From Ephydatia muelleri (lineage: Eukaryota; Porifera; Demospongiae; Spongillida; Spongillidae): DNA of 64,000 nucleotides. The DNA lies in NCBI GenBank assembly GCA_013339895.1, contig JABACO010000002.1:6902686-6966685 (forward strand). Direction: 5' to 3'. Below, in pieces: positions 12,401-24,800 of the stretch (position 1 is its first letter; each line of letters opens with the position of its first letter). The position numbers and the translations under genes are program-made. The notes below the pieces were generated by a model, which did no database searches, was not told where the DNA came from, and worked only from the letters and a program-made list of their open reading frames with translations.

Positions 12401-14185
12401 TTCGGATTCTCTTGCGACGTCCGCGCCGCCTCTTTTCAACGACCTCGGCTTCCCTCCGCACTCTTTCGCCTTCAATATTAATCACGCTTCCTGTGGTCTT
12501 CCGCTAAACCCTGCAGCATCTCGTCGAAAATGCTGGCACCTTCTATCTCTCACAATTAAATGCAAGACTATTTCCAGGCAGTTCAAGCCAGAGTACCATC
12601 AGATCAGTGATCATCAAGGTACACCACGCGTTCGACAAAAGTAATGATTTGTACAACTGTGGGTAAAATCCACAAGCAATTAATTATTCCATTATCCATA
12701 AATAGCTAGACTGTAATAGAGTGTTTTGCTCAGATAGAAAGCTACCTAATGGTGTCTCAATAGTCACATAGAAGTGGCCAAATTCCAGTGTGGGATGCAA
12801 CCTGCCCAGATTCGTTTGCTCTCAGCGATTGCGGCACAGCAAGCTGGAGCATGCAGTTACTGAACAGGTAGAAGTAGAGAAAGTAACCCTCATGAAACAG
12901 AATGCCAGAGCAAAGTAATTTCACCAATCATCACGTGGTGTCGAGCCCAACCTCCCTTCCTGCTTTTCGCCTGTCTTTGGGCGTCTAGATCGAGATTTCA
13001 TTGGCAGTGTGTGTGGCACTTTGATTTTGATCGCAGAGAACAACCCTGCACACTGACATGTACATCTCACAGCATCTCACTTAGCGTGCATTCATGCACG
13101 TTCAGACTAGCCGTAGCGTGCAATACGACCGATTATATGTATAGCCAAATAATGCAGAATAGGATGCGCACCAAATAGCGCAACAGCTGCTTGGGATAAA
13201 CAAAATACACTGCGCAAACTTTTAGGTGATCGAGTTATGGCAATGACTCTCATTACGTGCCATGCAGTTTTAATGCAAATGTATGTTAGTGCAAATGTAC
13301 GGACGCAAAGACACGCTCATTGCTACATGCATGATCATGAGCTCTCTTGGATCGATCGAGCTAACGAACTGACCAGCTCGATCGCAATGAGCGATCGTAA
13401 GTTACATGCTGGGATGGTCGATCAAGACCCGACTGGGCCGTAAACTGTTGTATGGATGCCGAGTGTGTAAAATATCAGCTAGTCCTTTAAGAGCTTGATC
13501 ACGTACATGTAGCTGCTAAAGACCCTTTGTGAGCCAGTATAGTACATCGATCAGTTGGTTAATCAGAGGTTAACAAAAGATGTCCTATTCATGCGTGTCC
13601 CATACATGTATGGTGGCTTTCATCTTGGTGTAGATCTGTGGCCATTTGTATAGTGGGAAGAATGAGTGTATTATGTGTATGTGGTTATGTGTATTTCTAC
13701 AGCTATAGATGAGTGTTGTGTCATGTGTGTGTGTGTATCTATGTGAGTGTGCATGAGTGTGTGTGTGTGTGTTTGTTTCAGTCTGTGTGTGTATTTGTTT
13801 CTGTCTGTGTGTCTGTGTGTGTGCATGTGTATGCTTTCTGTATGTGTCTGTGCATGTGTGTATTAATCTGTGTGTGATAATAATCCACTCTACAATCCAA
13901 AGGTCTGGACCATTCCTCTATACAATTCCTTGGTTTGTGGACAGGTGTTGGGAAACACATCATCTCCAGTGATAGCATTAAGTTAAGACATGCAACAAAA
14001 CATATACCCTAACTTGAAAAGCCTGTAAAGTAATGGTTCTGTATACTGGAAACCTGTAAGCAGATAAAGGAATCACCACACAATGAATTTCAATTACCTA
14101 CAAAGAGTAGTTAACACAATTCATCTGAAGGAGGGTGGGCTTAACATAACCATAATACACCCAAGCACAAACCAACACACACACA

Positions 14186-14263
<78 letters not shown>

Positions 14264-15546
14264 CATACACACACCATACATCTGCACACGCACATACATG
14301 TACACACACACACACACATGAATCACTCTACTGTGACAAATAATTTAAAATCCATGCAAATCTTTAAATAGGTTGACAGCATGATGAAGACGACTGAATC
14401 ATGGGACATGGAATTGGATAGCTTTAGCTAAATTACAACAGGCACAAAATGACCTAGAACACAAGGTCTTTAGCACATGTACATGATTAATTGTGCATAC
14501 CAATGGAATGGGGCTTTGCTGATATGAAGAGAGAGAGAGAGAGAGAGTAGAGGCGAGAGAGAAGAGAAGAGGGGAGAGATAGAGAGGAGAAAGAGAGAGA
14601 GGAGAGAGAGAGAGCGTAGAGAGAGAGAGAGCTAAGGTGATAGAGAGATGAGCTCTAGGAGATAGATGCGAGATAGAGAGAGAGAGAATAGCCTCGAGCT
14701 AGACTCGGAGAGGAGAGAGAGAGAGATCAGACGAAGAATAATGGGAGAGAGAGAGAGAGAGACTCAATCAAGAGTGCATGGCTATGGATGGACCTAAGTT
14801 GTATCCTAGAGTGGATGTTTACCACACGCAGGTTCATACACAGACAGAAACACACGGACGGACGCACATAGACACCACACGGACAAGCACACACACACAC
14901 TGACACGGACCACACACAGAAAGAAACATGTGGACACTCGTCTATCAATCAAGCGTGCATGACAATCGATGGGTAGAGTGGGGTCAAAGTGGGGAATTGC
15001 ATACACACATACACACATACACATATGCACACACACACACACACAAATACACATAACAACACAAATAGAGACTCATTACACCAAGATGAAAGCCACCATA
15101 TCATTATGGGACATACATGGAATAGGACATCTTTTGCTATTAAACCTCCAATCAACCAACTGACATACCGGCTCAAAAGAGTCTTCAGTAGCTACATGTA
15201 CTTAATCAAGCTCTTAACATAGATATCTCACAAATAGCTGATATTTTATACACATGTCCATATAACAGTTTAGGGTGCAGTTGGGTACCATTCTCGCATG
15301 GCATCAGCATCTGTTGTAATTTAGCAAAACCATCCAATTCCATGCCCATGTTTCAGACTTCTTCATTGACATGGTGTCAGCCTATTTTAACATTTGCATG
15401 GATTTTAAAATATTTACCATTCATAAGTGTCCATGTGTGTGTGTGTGTGTGTGTGTGTGGGTGTGTGTATGGGTATGTAGGGTGTGTGTGCAAGGGCATG
15501 AATGAGGTGTGTGTATGAGATGTGTGTGTATGGAGTGTGTTTATGT

Positions 15547-15589
<43 letters not shown>

Positions 15590-15799
15590 TATTTGGGGTG
15601 TGTATGGTGTGTGTATGGGTGTGTGTATGGGGTGGGCGTGTGTGTGTGTGTATGGTGTGTGTGTATGGTGTGTGTGTATGGTGTGTGTGTATGGTGTGTG
15701 TGTATGGGTGTGTGTGTATGTTGTGTACATGTATATGAGGTGTGTGTATGGGGTGGGCGTGCGTTTGTGCATGGTGTGTGTGTGTGTGTGTGTGTGTAT

Positions 15800-15832
<33 letters not shown>

Positions 15833-18800
15833 TTTGTGCTTGGGTGTATGACCATTTAGGGTATGTTAAGCCCACCCTCCCTCAGATGAATTGTGTTAAC
15901 TACTCTTTGTAGGTAATTGAAATTCATTGTGTGGTGATTCCTTTATCTGCTTACAGGTTTCCAGTATACAGAACCATTACTCTACAGGCCTTTAAAGTTT
16001 GCTATGTTTTGTTAACTTAATGCTATTACTGGAGATGGTGTATTTCTCATACACCTGTTCACAAACCAAGGAATTGCATAGAGGAATGTCGAGACCTTTG
16101 GATTGTAGAGTGAATTATTATCACACACAGATTAATACACACATGCACAGGGTAACACACACATACAGAAAGCATACAAATGCACGCACACAGACACACA
16201 GACACATATACAAACACACACATGCACACTCACATAGATACACACACAAGACAAAACACTCATCTAGTGTGCATGGCAATAGATGAGTAGAGTGGGGTGA
16301 AACTAGGGAATTGTATCTATAGAGCAATAGACGTGACCTTTGGAAGGTAGGGTCAATTTTTATCACACACATGTACTGGGTAACACAGGGTAACACGATA
16401 CAGAAAGCATGCAAATGCACACACACAGAGACACACAAAGACACACATACAGACGCACATACAGACCCACACAGAAAGAAACACAGAAAGAAACACGGGA
16501 CACTCATCTAGTGTGTATGGCAATGGATGGGTAGACTAGGGTATTGCATAGAGGAATGGTCCAGACCTTTGGATTGTAGAGTGGATTACTATCACACACA
16601 GATTAATACACACACGCACAGGGTAACACACATACAGAAAGCATGCAAATGCACACACAGATACACACACAGATACACACACAAACACATACACAAAGAC
16701 AACACACACAGACACACACTGACATGCACACAAACTCACACACACAGACATTCACAGGCACACACACAAACTCACACACAGACATGCACACACACAAACT
16801 GACCCACAGACAAAAAGTGACACACAAACACAGACACACAGCAGACACATCGATTTTTACCACACACAAGTTAATGCACACATGCACAGGGTACCATAGG
16901 GTAACACACAATACACACAAAGGCACTCACACAGACACACATCACAGCCAGACACAGAAACACACGCGCACACATATGGATTTTTACCACACACAACACA
17001 CAAACGCACTCACAGACATACTGACACAGTAGTACATGTACACACCGACACACAAAGAGACACTCACATAGACACACACATGCACACTCATATAGATACA
17101 CACAGGACACAACACTCATCTAGTGCATGGCAATGGATGGGTCAAACTAGGGAAGAATGGTCAAGACCTTTGAATAGCAGAGTGGATTTTAACCACACGC
17201 AGTTTAATACACACACACACACACACATACTGTACATTCACACAGTAATACACATAACCACACAGAGACTCATTTATCCCCACTGTACAAATGGCCACAG
17301 AGCTACACCAAGATGAAAACCACCATATGAGACACGCATGAAAAGGATTTCTTTTGCTAACCTCTGATTAACCAATTCATCGTCGTACTACTGGCTCAAA
17401 AAAGGTCTTTAGCAGCTACATGTACTTAATCAAGCTCTTAAAACACAGATATCTCACAAATAGCTGATATTTTCGATACTCAGAATCGATACAACAGTAT
17501 AAGGCCCAGTTGGGTCTTGATCGACATCGCAGCATGTAACTTTCGATCGCTAATGCGATCGAACTGGCCAGTTTGTTAGCTCCGACAGATCAAAACTACA
17601 AGTGACAAAATTTAGAATGTCATACTTGTAATGCTATAACCTAGTGCGGGCCATCTAGACGCGCGATTGATATGTATGACCCATGCATCGTTATTTTGTT
17701 GGTGTTTAATCGGTCGTATTGCATGCTACGGCTAGTACGCAAAGTGAGATGTCGTGAGATGTAAGTGTGCAGGGCTACGTTCTCTGCGATCAAAATCAAA
17801 GTGCCAAACACACTGCCAGCGAAAGCTCGATCTAGACACCCAGGCCGACGAAAATTAATGAAACGTGTGACAGCAAGGACCGGAGGTTGGACTCGGCACC
17901 ACGTGATCACGTCTTAGCTCATGGGGGTGGGGCTCCAAAGGCATGGATGGGCTTGGGAATGAGAGGTATCTACCACGACTCAATTTGCGCACGAGCATTC
18001 ACTGCACATGCAAAGTAATTTTACTTGATTTTCAGTTTTTCGTGGTTTAAAAATTACTAAAAATTCGTTTTGGATTTTCAAAATACATGAGTAAATTGAT
18101 TCAACTTGAAAAGTGGTTGATTTTTTAAATTACATTTCATTAGCTTGATTATTTACATGATGTAAACAAATTTGACCGAACCCAGAATCTTAGTTTCAAT
18201 ATAGCAGAGTTTGATCTACATCCTATCAAAAGTTATTTCTGGTACAATTCTCCAATCAGAAAGTGGAGCAAATGTCAACACACTAACGCTAACACTTGCA
18301 TTCACTGCACATACAGCTATACAGTACATACATTAGTTTACATGCACATACATGTACATGTACATGTACATACATACAATCAAACCTTTTTAATGCAAGT
18401 GTGCAAAATGAAGTTGATCATTTTTGAACAAAGCAGATGTGTGCATGTGCACCCCATGCCTCTGTTCAAGAAACATACAGTACATGTGGATGTGATTGTT
18501 TTCTACTCAACTCTTAAAGAAAACTCATTCTCTTATTCGTAGATGATACAAAGTACATACTATACATACATGCGTCATACATATACACAGACATCGTTCA
18601 GTGTGTAACAATAGCAAACTCTATGTTGGATACTGAATAAGTTTGGGGAAATTTTTTTAAGTGCTTTGCAATCTGTACAATAACCACATTATGTAATTTG
18701 TGCATGCTAACTTGATGTCAAATCTATATCCTTGTAATTCAATGTTCATGTCATGATATTCTTCTCAGCCATAAACAGAATTTTCAATAGCTAATATAAA

Positions 18801-21800
18801 ATTAGCAGTTTTGCAGTAGTTTTAGCTTAGAGTTCAATTTCATTATGCACACTGTACAGATACACACTGAAACACTATAGTTACACACTGATGTGTTTTC
18901 AATATAATTACAGTAGACTAAAATAGTCAGAGAGCGATACAATGTATAGCTCTTTCATATGGACATTAATTCAAAACCTCAAAGAATGATGTCATTCTTA
19001 CCAAGGCATGATGCTCTCTTGTTATCAATGATATTCTCCCAAAGGCCGAGGGTTTCCAACATGGTATTGACTTCAACACCTTTCATGATTTCTTCTAATC
19101 CCTCTGGTTCTAGTCCACATTCCCTAAGGTCCAGTTCCTTAAGAGTAGTATTTCCCTTCAACATCATACCTGTGTGAAGAGAGACACACACTCTGACATG
19201 ACATATGCAATGTCCACAATGTTGAGACTTAATGTGATGACTAGACCATGACGCATGTGAGGGTCAGGCATTGAAACAATGTGTGCTATGTGAAGGTGTG
19301 TGTCTAACATACATGTAGCTATGGTCATTGTGTGGACAGTGTTGGTGTGTGCTATTGTTAAATGTTAAGTAAACAGTGTTATTCTATCAGAGTGATGACT
19401 CCAGTAGAAGAGGTGTGTGCATGTATTATACAAGCTACATGCATGTACATGTAAAGGGTTTGTGTGTGCTTATTTATAAGGGAACTGTTAACTAATTAAA
19501 GTGTGATTTCAGTTGCGAAATTGCAAAACGTGGGGACGAACAGGGCAGGGGGAGGGGTCCAGATGAATTGCCCTTTGTCATATACATGTACATAACTTTG
19601 CTCTGTCATTTTGTGACTGAATACTATATCTAAAGTTGGGCAATGAATCACAAGTAGTGATGTCTGCAGAGATTTACAGTTAGGGGGAATGAGAGGTTAA
19701 AAGTCAATGATTAATATTGGCACAACCAATTGCAGTTGTCTAATTTCTTGCCATGAAACATTTTATGCATCCTTGCGGGGAGGGTTTAAACACCTCTCAG
19801 TAAGATTAGTCATGCTAACATTTTCTGGATGAAATAGATTAGATCGATGTCCCTGCCAAATTGTTAAGCATATGTTAAACCTTCCCAACAACTGACATAA
19901 ATGCGTGAACATTGAGTATGCTTCATACAGTAGATAAAATGGGTTGATGATATGTAGACTGGATGGATGTTGGTAGAAAATAATAGCAAGGTTTAGCAAG
20001 AGTACTGCACAAGACATTTGATCAACAAAATTAAATCTTTTTCACACTTGTGTTTGGAACTTTTACAAGTTTTAAAAATAATTTTTAGCAACCCCTTTGG
20101 TCATACACTTAGAAGTACATGTATTTAGAATGACCTGATAGGGCAATGAAGTCATGCATGTGCACCCCATGTCTCTGTTCAATAATCATACATGTGGCTG
20201 TGATTGTATTCCACTCAACTCTTCAAGAATACATATTTTTGTATTTGTGGATTATACAAAGCACGTACATGTACCATACATACATGCATCATATATACAC
20301 AAACACTGTTCAGTGTCTAATAATAAGCAAACTCAATACCTTTTGGGAAATTTTAAAATTCTATATTTGAGATTTAAAATTGCAAAGTAATTGCATATTT
20401 CCCCGGGCGTTACGCGCCATTAACGTATTAGGACTGGCTTCAAGAATCCTCGTAATACGTTAATGGCGCGTAACGCAATGGAAATATGTAATTACTTTGC
20501 ACACTTGTATCTGTATAATGGATAAAGCAAAAATTACAAATCAATAGCGGTAGGACCCTTCTACATACATGTAGGTACCTACTTTGAACCGATTTGGACA
20601 CTCCTACCTGAAGATGTGGCCGTTATGAACTGTACTGGGTATCGGACCTTGTAACGTCGGTATCCCGCGCATGTGTAAGACACCAAAATGGATTTACACA
20701 TACATGTATAGTACTGGTGTGGTATGTTGCGTTAAAAATAGGAACCCGATAGTGTTAATATTTCGGAAGATATATCGATTTAAATTTTATGTTATAAAAT
20801 AAAATCCACAAGACCCATTTTCATATAGAACATTCCATATATATACATATCAACTGATCAGCTACATGTATATAGGTGCAATAATTTGGGCTACATGTAC
20901 ATATACATGTAACATGTACAGTGTATTAAAGGTCATTTTAGATGTATCACCACCCTTTTAGAATCACCCCATGGTAATGCTTTGCTTGAGGAACTGCTTA
21001 CTTCCAGTAAAGTGATGGCTGGTGATACACCACCACCAGAGACACTGAGAGTGATGACCCACCCAACATCAGAAATGATGCTAGTGACAGCTTACCCACA
21101 CCCAGTAATGTGGAGCCAGATGACCAAACCATTAAGAGTGATGTTGGACCTTATAGTGAGAGCTATGGAGGTTGTGTGAGAAAGGTGATGATGTCCAATG
21201 TGGTGACACTTAGTGAACAGCATTTTCCTAACACCTGCTCCGTTTATGGTGCATTGGTGTCTACAATCTGTATTACGAAGCTCGGAAGAGAATGAAGAGT
21301 TTGATGGAAATGATCAACTTAAAGGAATCTTCTTGCCTTGTGCACAGGAAAATTGCAAAAGCAGACTCCAAGTAATCGTTTCTCTAACCAGGCAGCTGAA
21401 CTGGTTAGGCAATGGTGCAAATCTAGTAGCATTTCAATCAAGCCACTGCGAGTACTAGAAAGACATACTTTCTCATATTGCTTGCATAAGATCTGGATAG
21501 CTTCCGCCAGAGGGTATAAGACACAAGAAATTTGTCTTGTGATACTATCAAATGAGCAGTGCCCTACCCATGTTTTACAGTAGTGCATGAAGGGAAAGTG
21601 GATATGATTGACTGTGTGCAGGACTGCCAAGAGAAGAGGTGTATTTGGAAGCCATATTCATCTCAAACAGACATCAAAGATTGCAGTACAAAAAATCAGA
21701 GGTGATGTAAATTGTTTTTCGATCGATTGCAGATGAGCCTGCATAAATCCATTTGCTGCTCACTAACTTCATTATACACCATTTTTATCACCAAGAGTGA

Positions 21801-24800
21801 GAATCATTTTGAAATTGTTAAGATGTAAATATAATCCAGCCATGCCCTGTAATTCTAAGTATGTTAAGGTCATACCACTTTAGGTAGAGTAAAAGGGCAG
21901 CTAATACATGTACATAAAGCATATACTCTGTGCCGATATCCAATATTCATATCCACATACAGTAGAACAAAATTTTGCAGCCAAATTTAGCCATACCATA
22001 ATAATCATGGGATGATTTTAGCAGTACTTACATGTATGGGATGATTATTAACAGAATAAGTTTATCCTTTGGATGAAATTTGCAGCATCATTGGAATCAA
22101 ATGACATGTATTATTATGCATTATTTCATCATAAGCTATTTATATCATATGATGATTTTTGTTATGACAGTACAATGACAGAGATTATTTGCTGAATGAA
22201 CACTTTTATGAGTCATATGAAATTTCAAATATGTATGCACTGGTGGTGGATGGAGCCATTATAATACCATTTTCACAAGTGGGTAGCCCAAACTTAATGG
22301 GTGGTCAGTGGATGGGTAATAGATGGGTCAGATAAATACCTGATGGAGACACCTTGGATGTAGGGAAAGATAATACTATATGTTCCTTCCCCTTCCATGT
22401 ATGCTGCTCTGTTCACATTGCACTCAAACCACTTATTCCCACTTGTAATGATCCACATCAGAGTTAGAGGGGCTTAGGGACAAATGAGAGTTACTCATGC
22501 AGAATTATTTCAACAATGATTCAGCTACATACATACAGGTTCCAGGGCCTGTGTACAGTAAATAGTACACATCAATAAGAACATAACAGGACTTACCTAA
22601 TAGGGATGTCGAAGTTGTTACACATCCTCCATTCCATGATAAATTCAAGCTTGTGATGTAGTGAAAGGCTTTTCCATCTTCCACCAAGAACAGCATTCTC
22701 ATACACTCATCAGTCAAATGACAATATCTCAAATCCACAGACCACAGTGTGGAGCTGTTGGCGATGCAGTACCCAAGTGCATATAGATCAAATGGATTGA
22801 AGTGATCGAATGACAAGTTGAGAGTTTGCTCCTTATTTCCCATCAGCCTCTGAATGAAGGTGGGGTTCTGGGTTTCAAACATCCAATGCAGGTTTTCTAC
22901 TAATCTCTGTTTGTCAGTAGTCTCCAATGAAATGGCAATGTCTGCCATATTCTCTGATGATGTCTGGAACTTGGTAAGGCCCGCCATGAACCGTACAGTC
23001 ATAGCCATGTTAGGTTTGGTTAAGGAATCTTTCAAAAAGATCCTCTGTTCTGATGTTGGTAGAGATGAAACATACCATGCAGTGAGGAACTCCTGGAGAG
23101 TCTTGTGTATAAAATTGTATGAAGCTTTATGGGAACCTGTCGAGTACAGTTGTGGTACCTTCTGGAGGAGACCTGATGGATATAAAGAATGAAGTAGGAA
23201 CATCATGATAAACACATCATTGGAGACCATTGAGGTCTGATGGGACGACACTGTCGTCCGACATCAACAACTTATTGACATTCCATTTTACTAAAATAGT
23301 CATATGTATTATGGTTGACACAAATAGTTCTATCACATCCTATTACAGTATCTAAAAAGTTGATTCATTTAGTAATTAAGAAATTCATCAATAATATTCA
23401 ACTGGCATACCTAAGGATTCAATGTTATCTTGCACACCACAGAATATTAGTTGGTCAATTAATGTGCCCTGGTAGGCTAGCCTTGCCACACACTGTAACT
23501 GGGAGAGTGTGGTAGATGATCGACCTTCAAAACATGTCATCTTTGATGATGTCCCACCTGTGACGGAAGTACATACACATCATCTCACATATCCTAGTAT
23601 GGACGTCTCACCATTTTAACATTTGTTACCATCACTCTATAAATGGAATCAGAACCATGACCATACTTAAAAATAATTATTTGCTCTGAGAAATGGAGTA
23701 CTTCCATATTTGGTTCCTAGATTTGAGGGAAGGCAAGGTGCTATCTGTTTGACCAGAGCAATGGCATACATTGGGAGCATACATTTAGAATATCTGTCTG
23801 CAGATAATTAATAAAATGTTAACCTAAGGTGAGCAATTTCCTTTTTTGTAAAGCCATAGTTTATTAGGATGATGGGCTTTTGTGTAGTGCAAGGTTGGCA
23901 GGTGATGTGTTCAGTCAACCAATGGGACATGGGTTGGTGGTGTGAAGGGAATCAAAGTCTGTACTTGTGACATCTGCCATCCCATGTTGGTATTTTGTAA
24001 TGCAGATTGTGGGGTTGGGAGTGAAGATAAAATTTGAGTACCAAGGAAGAGAAGTGGATGATCTGAAAGATAAGTTAAGAGCAGCTCTAGATGTAAATGC
24101 CCTTTGTGCTACTGCTAGACAGCTACTCTGTAGCTTATAGTTTGATTGGTAGGATCATATCAATGGATCATATCATATAAACATAAAATACCCATCAAAA
24201 TGCAGTGGCAGTTACTACATTACTAGTTTGACATAAAGAGTGCATCCCACCATGTACAGTACATGCATGTGTGTGTGTGTGGGGGGGGTGACATAATCAG
24301 TTAGGTGCTCATAATTATATGTAGAGCATTTGAAAGGGAGTTATAGAATCCATTGTAACACTGATACTGAGCTATTCATATCATGCTGCTATGTGCGTCC
24401 TCTGTCCTCCTTTGAGCAAATAAAGTGAAACAGCCAATAGCTACATTTGAAACAATTGAACTAATATTTGATAGTAAGCTTAACAGTTTGAAGAGAACTT
24501 ATATTTCATACAAAAGTACTACAAATTATGTTCCAAGCAAAATGAACTTAGAGCATTAAACACAAAGGAGTTGAAACAAACAAAAAAAGGAACTACTACT
24601 GTAGAAATTATTGGGCCAAAGCAACCAGACCGGCAGATTTAGTAATAAATTATTATGGTTTAAATTATTGCTACACATCACTTAAAAAACAACCTACTTT
24701 CTTCATCCGATGCACATGTACATGTATCATATTGACAAGAAGAATACTCAAATACAGTACATTGCAATACAATATACATGTACATGCAATCAGATCAGGC

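Larger units (their letters stand above)
12930..17915. repeat. Foldback-like palindromic repeat block, ~5 kb
   Basis: The two halves are reverse complements in register. 12935-13590 pairs with 17335-17910 (CGATCGCAATGAGCGATCG region; TTAACCTCTGATTAACC region; both ends near ATCACGTGGTG). 13870-14180 pairs with 15830-16145. 14340-14460 pairs with 15300-15420. A further copy of the 17335-17470 segment lies in direct orientation at 15118-15245. The centre and arms are filled with CA/TG and GA microsatellites. No transposase is visible. The symmetry suggests a foldback-type element or a repeat grown by duplication. It lies in the long intron of the LRR gene. Confidence 0.7.

Noticed and set aside
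13757..17119. Cys/Val-rich and His/Thr-rich frames
   Set aside because: Translations of TG/CA microsatellites.
22854..23192. 112-codon plus-strand frame (and its mirror 60528-60866)
   Set aside because: Exact antisense of the winged-helix NLR exon; conserved only because the sense strand is.
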